Below, in pieces: positions 32,823-42,676 of a DNA stretch of 64,000 nucleotides. Source of the DNA: Treponema sp. (GTDB lineage Bacteria > Spirochaetota > Spirochaetia > Treponematales > Treponemataceae); assembly GCA_017629095.1 (NCBI GenBank), contig JAGBXW010000078.1, positions 1 through 64,000 of the forward strand. The letters are read 5' to 3'. Below the pieces are notes generated by a model, which saw nothing but the letters and a program-made list of their open reading frames with translations, was not told the origin of the DNA and did no database searches. The position numbers and the translations under genes are program-made. Numbering within the stretch: the stretch's first letter is position 1; each line of letters begins with the position of its first letter.

Positions 32823-34892
32823 TCATGTCTTGAATTGATTCAAACGGGCTGAAATATCATCGATAGTAAAGCCCATCTTTTCAGAAATATCTGCCAAAAT
32901 CTTTCCTCGGTCAGAAATACGATGAGCATCTGTATCCATTTCTTCCATGGTGGCAGAAATTGTTGCGGTAGAAGATTTCAATCTGCGGATTTCATCGAGA
33001 ATCTGTTTGTTTTCATTAGTCATTTCTTGGGAGGAGCTTCGTACATCAAGGGTACTGTCATTGAGCAATTTGAGTACATGACCAATTTGTTGTGAACCGG
33101 AGGCCTGTTCATTCATGGCGCTTCTCATTTGAGATACAAGATTATTAGTTTCTTGAATCTGGTTTGATACAGAAGCAAATACCTGGCTTGATTCTTCGGA
33201 AACAGTTACTACATCTTCGATAGAGTTATGAATATGGGTCAACTGATTACCGATATTTCGAGATTGCTCGGAGGATGTTTCTGAAAGCTTGCGGATTTCA
33301 TCGGCAACAACGCTAAATCCTTTTCCTGCATCCCCAGCGTGAGCAGCTTCAATAGCGGCGTTCATAGCCAACATGTTGGTTTGCTCTGCAATGGAAGCAA
33401 TAACGGTGTTTGCCTCATGAAGCATTTGTGATTGTCGCTCAATTTCCATAATTCGCTGGTTTACGTCGTATTGCTTTTCGTTACCAGTCTGAATGTCGGA
33501 GGTGAGGCTCTGGAAGGAAACGGCCATACGCTCCATGGAATTACTTACATTATTGATGCTTGCCAACATTTCTTCTACAGCAGCAGAAGCTTCTGTTACT
33601 TGGGTGGATTGGTTTTGAATTCTGTCTTCCAACACGTGAATATTTGAGGTGATATCGTTTACAACAGAGGCTGTTTCTGCAACACTACGAGTTTCTTGGG
33701 CAATTTCTCCATTAATCTTTTTAATGTCCGCCGCAATTTGAGTAATGGAAGTTGCTGTTTCATAGGTACTGGCTCTCAGTTCGTTACCAACACTTTCCAG
33801 CTGGCTTTTTGAAAGCTGGATACTGCTAATAATATTCTGAACCTTTTCTATAAAGTTGTTAAAACTAACTGTTACTTCCATCACTTCTTTCAATGACCTT
33901 ATCTTGAGGCGATGGGTTAAGTCTGCATCTCCACTAACAAGCTCTTCCGCTGCAACTTTAAGCTCTCGCAAAGGATGTACCAATACGTATTGCAAGATAA
34001 CGATATAGAGTACGGTTGCTACAATAATCATAATAAGAAAGAGTATACCAGCCTTCCAAAGTAAGGAGTGGAGGGGACCTGCAAATTCGTTAGCAGCAAC
34101 GGAAGAAACCATGAGCCAATTTGTTTCTGTTAGATGGATATAAGACACATAGATTTGACCTGTAGGGGTGTTCACATCCACAATTCCTGACTGATTAAGG
34201 GAAATTTGATCTCTAATAGCATAGAGGGAATCACTTGATTCTTCAAAGGGGTTGTAGTTCAAGATTTTAGTTGTATCTTTATCTACCACAACTAAACCAT
34301 TTTTCTGTAAAAGGATGGTTGAGCCTGTTGAACCGATTGTAATGCTATTAATTTTTTCTGATAACTCTGCAACTTTTACGTTTGCACCTAAAATAGCTTG
34401 CATCTGTCCATCAACCACAATTGGAACAGCTACAACAACAGCTAGCTGACCGTCAGCTCTACCAATCAAAGGATTAGAAATAACGGTGCGTTTTACATCA
34501 AGGATTTCCCAGAAATAATCTCGGTCTGCGATACTTCCAGAAGTTCCCAAGGGAGAATACCAATATCCCTCTAAGTCACTGATCCAAAAGCTACTGTAGT
34601 CTGGCATGGGGCCATTAGCTCCTAACATTTGAATTAGGTATGCATTGATGGCCTGGGAATCGAGACTTTTGAGTGTGGGGGTGCTTGCTAAGGTTTCTAC
34701 TTCAGCAACTTTTAGTTCCAACCAATCGTCTGTTTCTTGTGCAATGAGCTCTGTGGTACTCATCAGTTTTGTATGTGTCTGATCAAGAATCATTTCCTTT
34801 GATGTACGATAATTGATGATGGATACAACGAGGAAGAGTACCGTTGTAGTGATAAGGGTAAGGGTCAGGATTACTGAACGAATACTTCTCAT
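32823..34892 (-). CDS. Methyl-accepting chemotaxis protein with dCache-type sensor
   Basis: 689 residues from ATG 34892, chosen because GGAGG lies 7 nt upstream; the open frame extends further but lacks a better site. Membrane helix near 7-30, a periplasmic dCache-like sensor of about 250 residues ([47 protein letters not shown], and [11 protein letters not shown] are typical), a second helix ([18 protein letters not shown]), HAMP ([25 protein letters not shown]), then the signalling hairpin ([44 protein letters not shown]). The domain order differs from the 13436 receptor, which has a smaller sensor. It probably senses amino acids or organic acids through its Cache domain. Confidence 0.93.
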   Translation of the reverse strand: MRSIRSVILTLTLITTTVLFLVVSIINYRTSKEMILDQTHTKLMSTTELIAQETDDWLELKVAEVETLASTPTLKSLDSQAINAYLIQMLGANGPMPDYSSFWISDLEGYWYSPLGTSGSIADRDYFWEILDVKRTVISNPLIGRADGQLAVVVAVPIVVDGQMQAILGANVKVAELSEKINSITIGSTGSTILLQKNGLVVVDKDTTKILNYNPFEESSDSLYAIRDQISLNQSGIVDVNTPTGQIYVSYIHLTETNWLMVSSVAANEFAGPLHSLLWKAGILFLIMIIVATVLYIVILQYVLVHPLRELKVAAEELVSGDADLTHRLKIRSLKEVMEVTVSFNNFIEKVQNIISSIQLSKSQLESVGNELRASTYETATSITQIAADIKKINGEIAQETRSVAETASVVNDITSNIHVLEDRIQNQSTQVTEASAAVEEMLASINNVSNSMERMAVSFQSLTSDIQTGNEKQYDVNQRIMEIERQSQMLHEANTVIASIAEQTNMLAMNAAIEAAHAGDAGKGFSVVADEIRKLSETSSEQSRNIGNQLTHIHNSIEDVVTVSEESSQVFASVSNQIQETNNLVSQMRSAMNEQASGSQQIGHVLKLLNDSTLDVRSSSQEMTNENKQILDEIRRLKSSTATISATMEEMDTDAHRISDRGKILADISEKMGFTIDDISARLNQFKT

Positions 34893-34985
34893 AAAGAAAC
34901 CTCCATAGCGGAACGTATTTTTCATTGTATCAAAAGAAGAATACATTCACAATAAATAAAGTATATCTATTTTGTCAAAAATTGT

Positions 34986-37295
34986 TTAGGATGACTGCTT
35001 TGCAACTGGCTTTCTGTTCTTTAAGGAATCGATCCAAACTTCAAATTCTTTAACTTCCAATGGCATGGAGAAAATGTAGCCTTGAATCATGTCGCAACTT
35101 GTTTTTCCCAAATAGGAAAGTTGTTCATGAGTTTCAATTCCTTCTGCCACTGTCTTGATACCCAGTTTTTCTGACATTCCCATAAGACTTTCCAGAATAG
35201 TCTTTGACTTTTCTGTAGAAATATCTATAAAGAATTGACGGTCGAATTTGATGGTATCTATATCAAATTCTTTTAGGAGTCCTAAGGATGAGAATCCAAC
35301 GCCAAAGTCATCCAAGGAACAAAGGAATCCTAAATCGTGCATTTCTTCTAGACTCTTTTTTACAGAATTAAATTTTTCAGTTTCAAAGAAGATAGATTCT
35401 GTAAGTTCAAAATCAATAATACCTGCGGGAATGCTATAATCTGATGCCAATTGGGCAAAGGTCGTTAAAAAGTCTGGATTATGGAAATAATGTTGGCGAG
35501 AAAGGTTTACAGATATGGGCATGAGGTGCCGACTTTGTCCTTGCCACCGATTTATTAGCTGGCATACTTTTTCAAACATGTACAAATCTAGTTGGCAAAT
35601 TTTACCATTATTTTCAAAGAGGGGAATAAAGTCTGAAGGAAAGATGACTCCTTTTTGGGGGTGAATCCAACGGACTAAGGCTTCTGCTCCACAAACAATT
35701 CCTGTTTCCAAATGAACTTTGGGTTGTAGGTAGAGCTTGAAGTCTCCATTTTTTAGAGAAGCTTCAAAAAGTTGATCCATTTCTTGGTCTTTCAGTAACT
35801 TATCGGTAAATTCCTTTTTGTAAAAGACGCAGAATTTATTTTCTTGAGCTGCCAAATCGTTTGCCAAACGGGCATGGTCTTGTGTAAGAATTATTTCCTT
35901 GCGCGGGTGTTCTACAATACGAACGCCACAACTAAATTCAAGGAGGTATGATGTATTTCGTTGCAGATTAAAAGCATTTAATTCATCATACATGGTTTTG
36001 AGCCGATTTTCTATTATTTCTGGGACATGTTCTCTCATACAGATAAAGAAGCGGTCTGCAGTGGCCCTTCCAATAAATTCATTGTTTTTAAGGGAATTCT
36101 TAATGGTTTTATGTATGTGACGTAGAGTTTTGTCTCCAGCTTCTTTCCCATATTTCTGATTGATAAGTTTAAAATTTTTGATGTTGATAAGAATGATGGC
36201 GTAGGTGTTGGGTCGTGTCTTTGCAACGATTTCTTTAAATCGTAATTGAAACCCTTCGTTGTTCAAGCCTTGGGTAACTTGATCATAGAATGCAATACGT
36301 TCCATATCGTGCTTGTTTTTCTTGTAAGAAAGGAATGCTGTAATGGTGATAAGGGCAAACAAGCTGATGGCCAAAACAGAAACAATAAAGGTGATTATAA
36401 CATATTTATAGGAATCAACAGCAATTTGGTTTTCTGGAATGAAGGTAATTACACCCCAGTCATTGATTCCCAAAGGATTATAGCTGATGATAATATTTTC
36501 ATGATTTATTTCACTTTTTGCCATGTAAACGGCTGACCGAAGATTTCCTATGTCATGTTGCAGATTTTCTAAGGTAATTCTCGTTTCTTCTGTATCCTCA
36601 AAAAGGATAAACTCATCAAGGTGTGCATTGTTAGGGAGATGGTCGCTGGTGGGAGCTGCTACAACCTTGGTGTTCTTATCGATGATACAACTGACAGAAT
36701 TGTTATTCAACGATTGCAATTGCATTAAATCTTGAAAAGTGTTTTTGTGGCGGGTTCCAATCAACAGCCCCAATATTTTCTTGCCATCAAAGATTTGTTG
36801 TGTGTAGTAGAGGTTTCCAGCTTCATCGTGGGTAATGCAAGCATGGTCGGTGCTTTCTCTGTTGTGCAAGAGGTGCATATGGGGGAGGTATACTTCGTGG
36901 TAGGGAACATGAAAATAGGAGTCGTGAATTTTCTCATCCATATCGTCTACACCGATAAAATACAACTCATTGAATATACTTAACTCGGCTTTTCGTTTTA
37001 AGAAGTCTTCAAGCAATTTGTTTGTTGCCGTGCTATTGGTTTGTATCAAGGAATCTGCAATCATTCTCATGTTGAGTGTTCTGGTATTAAATTCCTTGTT
37101 AATGTTAGCTGTGTGCTGGAAGGTTAAGTCATGGGCAAATTGGGTTGTTCTGTGGGTAATAAATTGTCTCAGATAGGTAGTGTTGAACAGCAGAGTAGAA
37201 GAAACAGTTGCAAAAACAACAACGGTAACAATGATGCGAACGTTAAAAAAAAACGTAGAACGATCGATGTGAAACTTAAATTTATCCTCTAACAT
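34986..37295 (-). CDS. Cyclic-di-GMP phosphodiesterase (sensor, degenerate GGDEF, EAL)
   Basis: 769 residues. A periplasmic sensor lies between helices near 18-40 and 300-322. The GGDEF domain is degenerate: the active loop near 410 reads ATADR instead of GGDEF, so it should not make cyclic-di-GMP. The EAL domain (about 500-755) keeps every expected motif: AEALVRW, the Asn of VNLSRQ, FELTESIFFE, the DDFGVGFSSL loop, the Lys of IKFDRQF, and VAEGIETHEQ..IQGYIFS. It is therefore predicted to be an active phosphodiesterase degrading cyclic-di-GMP. GAGG lies 6 nt before ATG 37295, with an extended -10 (TGaTATACT) upstream. It opposes the two cyclases encoded at 59898-63019. Confidence 0.9.
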   Translation of the reverse strand: MLEDKFKFHIDRSTFFFNVRIIVTVVVFATVSSTLLFNTTYLRQFITHRTTQFAHDLTFQHTANINKEFNTRTLNMRMIADSLIQTNSTATNKLLEDFLKRKAELSIFNELYFIGVDDMDEKIHDSYFHVPYHEVYLPHMHLLHNRESTDHACITHDEAGNLYYTQQIFDGKKILGLLIGTRHKNTFQDLMQLQSLNNNSVSCIIDKNTKVVAAPTSDHLPNNAHLDEFILFEDTEETRITLENLQHDIGNLRSAVYMAKSEINHENIIISYNPLGINDWGVITFIPENQIAVDSYKYVIITFIVSVLAISLFALITITAFLSYKKNKHDMERIAFYDQVTQGLNNEGFQLRFKEIVAKTRPNTYAIILINIKNFKLINQKYGKEAGDKTLRHIHKTIKNSLKNNEFIGRATADRFFICMREHVPEIIENRLKTMYDELNAFNLQRNTSYLLEFSCGVRIVEHPRKEIILTQDHARLANDLAAQENKFCVFYKKEFTDKLLKDQEMDQLFEASLKNGDFKLYLQPKVHLETGIVCGAEALVRWIHPQKGVIFPSDFIPLFENNGKICQLDLYMFEKVCQLINRWQGQSRHLMPISVNLSRQHYFHNPDFLTTFAQLASDYSIPAGIIDFELTESIFFETEKFNSVKKSLEEMHDLGFLCSLDDFGVGFSSLGLLKEFDIDTIKFDRQFFIDISTEKSKTILESLMGMSEKLGIKTVAEGIETHEQLSYLGKTSCDMIQGYIFSMPLEVKEFEVWIDSLKNRKPVAKQSS

Positions 37296-37356
37296 TTAAT
37301 ACCTCAAGACTCTCTTAAGAGTATATCACTAAAAAATTGAAGTGTAAAGTTTGGCA

Positions 37357-37395
37357 TTGACAAAAGAGGGTAATAGCGGGAAAATTGTTACCATG
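37357..37395 (+). promoter_or_regulatory. pyrG-lpt operon promoter, predicted leaderless
   Basis: TTGACA (37357-37362), 17-nt spacer, GAAAAT (37380-37385), 7 nt to ATG 37393. No Shine-Dalgarno sequence in the short interval. Confidence 0.6.
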
Positions 37396-38991
37396 AGTAA
37401 GTACATTATTGTAACGGGCGGTGTTTGTTCAAGCCTTGGCAAGGGAGTGGCGGCTTCTTCTGTGGGAAGCCTTTTGGAGTGTTGTGGCCTCTCTGTGGCC
37501 ATGATGAAGTGTGATCCCTATATCAACGTAGATGCAGGAAATATGAGTCCTTATCAGCACGGTGAGGTGTATGTAACCCAGGATGGCGCTGAGACGGACT
37601 TGGACTTGGGAACTTATTCCCGCTTTACAAATGTATCTTTAACCAAGCTGAATTCCGTTACCACTGGCAAGGTGTACAACGAGGTTATCAGCAATGAGCG
37701 GGCTGGTCGTTATAATGGCCGCACTGTGCAGGTTATTCCCCATATTACTGACGAAATCAAACGGCGTATTCTGGCGGTAGGAAACCACACAGGAGCCGAC
37801 GTGGTAATTGTGGAAATTGGTGGTACCGTGGGTGACATCGAGTTGATTCCCTTTTTAGAGGCTGCTCGTCAGCTGATTCGTGAGTTAGGAAAGGGGAATG
37901 CCCTGTCTTTGTACCTGACACTGGTGCCCACGCTCTTTGGTGGAGAGCTCAAGACAAAGCCTACTCAGCATTCTGTTAAAAAGATGCAGGAAATTGGTAT
38001 TCAGCCTGATATCCTTTTGTGTCGCACGGAAAATCCCCTTGATGAGGACTTACGGAAAAAGATTGCCTTGTTCTGCAATGTGGAGCATTCAGCAGTCTTT
38101 ACTTCGATTGATGTGCACAGCACTGTATACGAGCTACCCTTGGAATTCCATCGTCAGGGCTTGGACGCAAAGATTCTTTCTCGCCTCGGCTTGAGTGAGC
38201 GAAAGGCAGATTTGAGTCCCTGGGAAAATTTCTTGCACAAGTACAATAATCCCCAGGGCAAGGTTACTATTGGTCTTATGGGACGGCAGAATTTCCCTGA
38301 CGACTGCTACAAGTCCGTGAGAGAAGCCTTGTTCCATGCGGCGGTGGCTGGCCACAATGTGGAGCTGGAAATCAGAAGGATTGAAGCGGAAAGCTTGGAA
38401 TCCACAGAAAATATTGCCCAGTACTTTGAAGGCTTAGATGGCCTTTTGATTCCCGACAGCTATGGCCAGCGGGGATTTTTGGGCATGTTAGCTGGTGTTC
38501 GCTATGCCCGTGAACATAAGATTCCTTTCCTGGGTATCAATTCAGGAATGCAGCTTATGGCCATTGAGGCTGCCCGCAACATCTTGGGCTGGAAGGATGC
38601 AGATTCCACCGAATTTGTGCAGAGTACCAGCCATCCGATTATCAGCTTGCCAGAAGAACAGGCAGGGCTTTCTGCAGCTGGTGTTATGCGGTTAGGGGCT
38701 GCCACCATTGGATTGCAGGCTGGCTCTCGATTAGCTGATGTATACGAGGGTGCCAATCAGATTTCTGAGCGTCATCGTAGCAAATATGCCTTTGATCCTC
38801 GCTACACTCAGGATATGGCAGAATGTGGCTTGGAGGTAAGTGCAAAGGCTCAAGACGGTTTGGTAGAAGCCTTTGAGTGGAAGTCTCATCCTTGGGGAAT
38901 TGGTGTTCAGTTCCACCCAGAATTTACTTCTCGCCCTACAAAACCACATCCTCTGTTTAATTCCTTTGTGGCAGCAGCCTTAAAAAAATAG
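37393..38991 (+). CDS. pyrG: CTP synthase lacking the glutaminase nucleophile Cys
   Basis: 532 residues from ATG 37393 (MSKYIIVTGGV, the family start). The amidoligase domain (1-265) is intact: GGVCSSLGKGVAASS, KCDPYINVDAGNMSPYQHGEVYVTQDGAETDLDLG, EIGGTVGDIE. The C-terminal class I glutaminase domain keeps FHPEF (His and Glu) and QLMAIEAARN, but the nucleophile elbow reads LGI-N383-SGMQ where the family has LGICLGMQ. Asn replaces the catalytic Cys, so glutamine hydrolysis should be lost and the enzyme would rely on free ammonia. The role is amination of UTP to CTP. It is the first gene of an operon with lptC, lptA and lptB; the pyrG stop overlaps the lptC GTG by 1 nt. Confidence 0.95.
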   Translation: MSKYIIVTGGVCSSLGKGVAASSVGSLLECCGLSVAMMKCDPYINVDAGNMSPYQHGEVYVTQDGAETDLDLGTYSRFTNVSLTKLNSVTTGKVYNEVISNERAGRYNGRTVQVIPHITDEIKRRILAVGNHTGADVVIVEIGGTVGDIELIPFLEAARQLIRELGKGNALSLYLTLVPTLFGGELKTKPTQHSVKKMQEIGIQPDILLCRTENPLDEDLRKKIALFCNVEHSAVFTSIDVHSTVYELPLEFHRQGLDAKILSRLGLSERKADLSPWENFLHKYNNPQGKVTIGLMGRQNFPDDCYKSVREALFHAAVAGHNVELEIRRIEAESLESTENIAQYFEGLDGLLIPDSYGQRGFLGMLAGVRYAREHKIPFLGINSGMQLMAIEAARNILGWKDADSTEFVQSTSHPIISLPEEQAGLSAAGVMRLGAATIGLQAGSRLADVYEGANQISERHRSKYAFDPRYTQDMAECGLEVSAKAQDGLVEAFEWKSHPWGIGVQFHPEFTSRPTKPHPLFNSFVAAALKK

Positions 38992-39590
38992 TGAGAAGAT
39001 TGTTTTTATTAGCACTAGGAAGTCTTTTTCTTTTATCCTGTTCTCTTACGTATAAGTCAGAGGAACCAGATGTAACTCACGTACCGGAGTTGGTGTTTTC
39101 TAACGCTCGGTATGTGAGTTATCAGGAGGGGAAGGTTTCCATGGTGCTTGATGCAGACATTTTGGAGCAATACCAAGATGATGGGGCATTGTATGGTTCT
39201 CAGGTGTTCTTTACAACCTACAACAAGGAGGGGGAGTTGTCTGCGGAAGGTCGCTCCCAAATGATTTCTGCTAATAATTCTGATAAGTTGTATGCGCTTT
39301 TAGGACAAGTAGAAATTCAGTCTTTTGAGGAAGAACTTGTTATAAAAGCCAATTCCTTAAATTGGGATGGAAAGAGTGAACAGCTTGTGACGGGGGCCCT
39401 TGATTCAATCGAATTGAAAAAAAATAACCAAGAGGATGCTTCTTCTTCCCAGGATGGGGAGTCCTCTGCTTCTCGCATGGAGTTAACTGGTACTGGTTTT
39501 TCTGCCAGTGGTAGCACTATGGATTTTCAATTTACCGGTGCTGTTTCTGGTAAAATTTATACAAATACAACAGAAGGCCAAGGTCAATGA
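38991..39590 (+). CDS. lptC: LptC-like protein, predicted lipoprotein
   Basis: 199 residues. GTG 38991 overlaps the pyrG stop by 1 nt. The signal MRRLFLLALGSLFLLSC suggests Cys17 lipidation, whereas LptC of Proteobacteria is anchored by a transmembrane helix. The mature part is beta-jellyroll-like with VPELVFSNARYVSYQEGKVSMVLDADILEQYQ..GALYGSQVFFTTYNKEGELSAEG and SFEEELVIKANSLNWDGKSEQLVTG, the LptC/OstA-like pattern of short amphipathic strands. It would link the LptB-driven permease to LptA. Position before lptA-lptB supports the call. No lptF/lptG permease genes are in the window. Confidence 0.82.
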   Translation: MRRLFLLALGSLFLLSCSLTYKSEEPDVTHVPELVFSNARYVSYQEGKVSMVLDADILEQYQDDGALYGSQVFFTTYNKEGELSAEGRSQMISANNSDKLYALLGQVEIQSFEEELVIKANSLNWDGKSEQLVTGALDSIELKKNNQEDASSSQDGESSASRMELTGTGFSASGSTMDFQFTGAVSGKIYTNTTEGQGQ

Positions 39591-40264
39591 AAAAGTTTTT
39601 TTTGATTCTGATGGTGCTGTTTTGGAGTGTGTCGTGGTTTTTTGCTCAAAAAGCCTCGTCACAGGAAGCCCCACAATCAGGCTCTGAGCAGCAAGATGTA
39701 ATGGAATTTAGTGCCCAGAAAATGTCAGGTTCCATGAAAAAGGATCAAGATTATACAAAGCTCTCTGGTGCAGCAAAAATAAAAACAAATACCATGGAAA
39801 TAGGGGCTGATACAATTGAGCTATACGGTAAGGATTTTCGTTTTATCAAGGCTCAGGGGCAAGTTCATGGGGTGCAGGATGAGGATGGCCTTGTATTTTC
39901 CTGTGAAACCATGGAGTATGACCGGCAAGAAAAAATTGCTCTTTTTAGTGGTGCCGTTGTTTTGGAAGACAAGGAAAATGAGGTGGTGGCTAAGGCCCAG
40001 AGAATTGAGTATCGAGAGGTTGATGCCCTTGCATTAATGCAGATAAACGTAGAACTGACTAAGAAAGATAGCATTTCCACCTGTGCCTTTGCTCTGTATC
40101 GCAAGGAAGAAAAACTTTTGGAAATGACGGGAAATCCCCAGGTCATACAGGGGGATGACACCTTTCGAGCTCAGGAAATTATATTTAATCTTGATACGGA
40201 AGAAATTACTATGGATGGACGTGTTCAAGGTACTGTAACAGAAGATGGAGAAACAGAATCGTGA
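39587..40264 (+). CDS. lptA: LptA/OstA-like periplasmic protein
   Basis: 225 residues with signal peptide [21 protein letters not shown]. An OstA-type jellyroll follows: [131 protein letters not shown]. In other bacteria LptA forms the periplasmic bridge carrying lipopolysaccharide to the outer membrane. Here the cargo is presumably a lipooligosaccharide or similar glycolipid. ATG overlaps the lptC stop (ATGA), and the stop overlaps the lptB GTG. Confidence 0.85.
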   Translation: MKKFFLILMVLFWSVSWFFAQKASSQEAPQSGSEQQDVMEFSAQKMSGSMKKDQDYTKLSGAAKIKTNTMEIGADTIELYGKDFRFIKAQGQVHGVQDEDGLVFSCETMEYDRQEKIALFSGAVVLEDKENEVVAKAQRIEYREVDALALMQINVELTKKDSISTCAFALYRKEEKLLEMTGNPQVIQGDDTFRAQEIIFNLDTEEITMDGRVQGTVTEDGETES

Positions 40265-40995
40265 GTTCACAAGACCAGTTGAAAATCAACAGCTTGTATA
40301 AATCCTTTGGAAAGAAGCAGGTGGTTAAAGGGGTTGATTTTTCCATGACTACCGAAGAGGTTGTTGGTTTGCTGGGGCCCAATGGTGCTGGCAAGACCAC
40401 AACCTTTTACATGATTGTAGGATTTTATCGGCCCACCATGGGAGAAGTTTTTTTAAACGACACCTGTATCACTCGGTTTCCCATGTATAAGCGGGCCCGT
40501 ATGGGAATTTCCTATCTCCCCCAAGAAGCTTCTGTATTCAAAAAATTGACAGTGGAGCAAAATATTTGGGCAGTACTGGAAAACCGCAGGGATTTGTCCA
40601 AGGATGAAAAGAAAAAGCACTTGGAACAGCTGATAGAGGAATTTGACATTGGTCGCATCAGAAAGCAGTTTGCCTATACCCTGTCTGGAGGAGAGCGGCG
40701 TCGTACGGAAATTGCCCGATCCTTGGCCATTGAGCCGAAATTCCTCTTGTTGGATGAACCTTTTGCCGGTATTGACCCCATTGCTGTAAGTGATATTAAA
40801 ACCATGGTCAAAAAATTGACCCAACGGGGGATTGGGGTTTTGATTACTGACCACAATGTACGAGATACCTTGGAAATTACGGACAGAGCCATTATTATCA
40901 GCTCAGGTCAGATTGTAGCCCATGGTTCCCAAGAAGAAATTTTGCAGTCAGAGGTAGCACGAAAAATTTATCTTGGAGAAGAGTTTAAAATGTAA
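40261..40995 (+). CDS. lptB: Lipopolysaccharide export ATP-binding protein LptB
   Basis: 244 residues. Walker [11 protein letters not shown]-loop region [18 protein letters not shown] (a hallmark of LptB), signature [16 protein letters not shown], Walker [17 protein letters not shown], switch His in [13 protein letters not shown]. The spacing and motifs are those of LptB rather than LivF/G. It powers the LptFG extractor in the inner membrane. The GTG start overlaps the lptA stop by 4 nt. The gene ends the pyrG-lptC-lptA-lptB operon; no clear hairpin terminator follows before the hemerythrin promoter. Confidence 0.95.
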   Translation: MSSQDQLKINSLYKSFGKKQVVKGVDFSMTTEEVVGLLGPNGAGKTTTFYMIVGFYRPTMGEVFLNDTCITRFPMYKRARMGISYLPQEASVFKKLTVEQNIWAVLENRRDLSKDEKKKHLEQLIEEFDIGRIRKQFAYTLSGGERRRTEIARSLAIEPKFLLLDEPFAGIDPIAVSDIKTMVKKLTQRGIGVLITDHNVRDTLEITDRAIIISSGQIVAHGSQEEILQSEVARKIYLGEEFKM

Positions 40996-41020
40996 TTTTC
41001 ATTCATTTTTTTACTCAAAA

Positions 41021-41085
41021 TTGGAAAAAACAAACTAAAAGCATTATACTATAGATATAGTACTTGGTTTTGAGTGTTTAGGAGG
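41021..41085 (+). promoter_or_regulatory. Hemerythrin cluster promoter with inverted repeat at the start site
   Basis: TTGGAA (41021-41026), 18-nt spacer, TATACT (41045-41050). The perfect inverted repeat TACTATA-GA-TATAGTA (41047-41062) overlaps the -10 and predicted start site and is a candidate operator. GGAGG (41081-41085) serves ATG 41097. Confidence 0.5.
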
Positions 41086-41096
41086 ATTTGTTTTTT

Positions 41097-41564
41097 ATGT
41101 CAGAACACAATGAAGATTCTTCTGCTTGGATGGCTTTGAATGCCACTTACGTGTTAGGAGTTCCCACGGTAGATAGTCAGCATGAGCATCTTATTTCCTT
41201 ATGTAACAAACTTCGGTCTGAGTTGATGGAATGTAAGTCTGGAGAAATTAAAGAATGGTATATAGCCTTGCAAGGCTCATTGAAAGAAGCTTCTGAATAT
41301 GTAGAAACTCATTTTGCAACAGAAGAAAAATTAATGCAGGCTTCTCAGTATGATGAATATGAGTACCACAAACTCTGCCATAAATCCTTTGCAGACACTA
41401 TTACAGAAAATGTGGCTGCACTTGAAACTGCAACGTTAGAGTCAGCAGTTGAGTTTGCTGACTATCTTAGGGACTGGATTTTATCCCATATCTTATACGA
41501 AGATAAGCGATTTTCTGATCATGTGAAAAAATATGTACTTGCAAAGAAAAATGTAAATTCTTGA
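41097..41564 (+). CDS. Bacteriohemerythrin 1
   Basis: 155 residues from ATG 41097; the in-frame TTG at 41088 is too close to GGAGG. A four-helix bundle with the seven diiron ligands in place: His29 in VDSQHEHL, His and Glu in THFATEEKLM, the two His of YHKLCHKSF, and His and Asp in WILSHILYEDKRF. Soluble bacteriohemerythrins bind O2 reversibly at a non-haem diiron site; roles in O2 storage, delivery or sensing vary. Trp11 in SSAWMAL is conserved in all four copies of the cluster. First of four tandem paralogues. Confidence 0.95.
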   Translation: MSEHNEDSSAWMALNATYVLGVPTVDSQHEHLISLCNKLRSELMECKSGEIKEWYIALQGSLKEASEYVETHFATEEKLMQASQYDEYEYHKLCHKSFADTITENVAALETATLESAVEFADYLRDWILSHILYEDKRFSDHVKKYVLAKKNVNS

Positions 41565-41574
41565 TAAATTTAAT

Positions 41575-41603
41575 TTTGCAAAAATAAAAACTCGTGATAC
41601 ACT
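41575..41603 (+). promoter_or_regulatory. Promoter upstream of hemerythrin 2
   Basis: TTTGCA (41575-41580), 17-nt spacer, TACACT (41598-41603) with extended TG (TGaTACACT). Suggests the second hemerythrin also has its own promoter. Confidence 0.45.
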
Positions 41604-41639
41604 ATATAAAGCATTTTATAGATGAGGATGGGTGTATCT

Positions 41640-42107
41640 ATGTCAGCTCACAATGATGAATCTGGTGGTTGGATGGTTTGGGATAATGCCTATGAGTTGG
41701 GAATTCCTACGGTGGATGAACAACATAGGCATTTGGTTTGTCTCTGTAATAATTTTAGATCGGAGTTAATGAACCATAGTTCTCGTGAGGGAGGCGGTTG
41801 GCAAACAGCCTTGTCAGAAGCTTTGAGAGAAACGGTGCAATACACAAAAAATCATTTTTCTACCGAAGAAAAATTGATGCAGGCTTCTGGATATCCTGGT
41901 TATGAATATCATAAACGGTGTCACCAAGAATTTGTAGATACTATTACTCAAATTTTAGAGTCTTTCCAAGTTGCAACTATGCAAACTGCTTTTGAGTTTT
42001 CTTCCTACCTAAAAGAATGGGTGCTGACTCATATCGCTTATGAAGACAGACAATTTCAAGGCCACATCTTAGAATATTGCAAACAGAAATCCTGCAGTAG
42101 TACATAA
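41640..42107 (+). CDS. Bacteriohemerythrin 2
   Basis: 155 residues from ATG 41640, chosen by alignment with copy 1 (MSAHNDESGGWMVW against MSEHNEDSSAWMAL); an in-frame ATG at 41622 would add six residues. All seven diiron ligands are present: VDEQHRHL, NHFSTEEKLMQASGY, YHKRCHQEF and WVLTHIAYEDRQF. It is closest to copy 1 in its N-terminus and to copy 4 in the C-terminal QTAFEFS.YL.EW region, suggesting successive tandem duplication. It is predicted cytoplasmic. Confidence 0.95.
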   Translation: MSAHNDESGGWMVWDNAYELGIPTVDEQHRHLVCLCNNFRSELMNHSSREGGGWQTALSEALRETVQYTKNHFSTEEKLMQASGYPGYEYHKRCHQEFVDTITQILESFQVATMQTAFEFSSYLKEWVLTHIAYEDRQFQGHILEYCKQKSCSST

Positions 42108-42143
42108 TGACTTTTGTAGCTATACATTATTAGGAGGTTTATC

Positions 42144-42659
42144 ATGAGTTTTGAAGATAAGGTTAAGTTTTTAAATGGGGGAGAAGAACCTGAACAGACA
42201 GAATATGTGTGGATAAAATGGGAAAAAAAGTATGAGCTTGGAATTCCTAGTCTAGATAAGCAACATTATCATTTATTGGATTTATGCAATAAGCTACGCC
42301 GAGATTTAAAGGATTTTTCTGCTCAAGAAGGTGTGGATTGGCATGTTTCCTTAGCTCATACCTTAAAAGAGCTGGCCGCCTATACACAAGAACATTTTGC
42401 TACGGAAGAAAAATTGATGAGGGCTTGTGGATACAAGGATTATGATATTCACCGAAGTCAGCATATTCGTTTTGTAGAAGAAGTAACAAAGCAGTTAATA
42501 ACCTTTGAACTAGCATCTTTACAGGAAGCCTATTCCCTGCTAGATTTCTTGAGAGATTGGATTTTATCTCATGTTGCATGCGAAGACAAGTTGTATGTTA
42601 GGCCCATTTTAGAGTATTATAAGACTATGCGTTTACAACAGCAAGGCGCAACTAATTAA
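42144..42659 (+). CDS. Bacteriohemerythrin 3
   Basis: 171 residues. An N-terminal extension of about 17 residues (MSFEDKVKFLNGGEEPE) precedes the conserved VWIKWEKKYELGIPSLDKQHYHLL. Ligands are intact: QHYHL, EHFATEEKLM, IHRSQHIRF and WILSHVACEDKLY. AGGAGG lies about 6 nt before ATG 42144. It is more diverged than copies 1 and 2 (QLITFELASLQEAYSLLDFL in helix 4). It forms part of the four-gene tandem array. Confidence 0.94.
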   Translation: MSFEDKVKFLNGGEEPEQTEYVWIKWEKKYELGIPSLDKQHYHLLDLCNKLRRDLKDFSAQEGVDWHVSLAHTLKELAAYTQEHFATEEKLMRACGYKDYDIHRSQHIRFVEEVTKQLITFELASLQEAYSLLDFLRDWILSHVACEDKLYVRPILEYYKTMRLQQQGATN

Positions 42660-42676
42660 TTTTTTTGAGGTTAATA

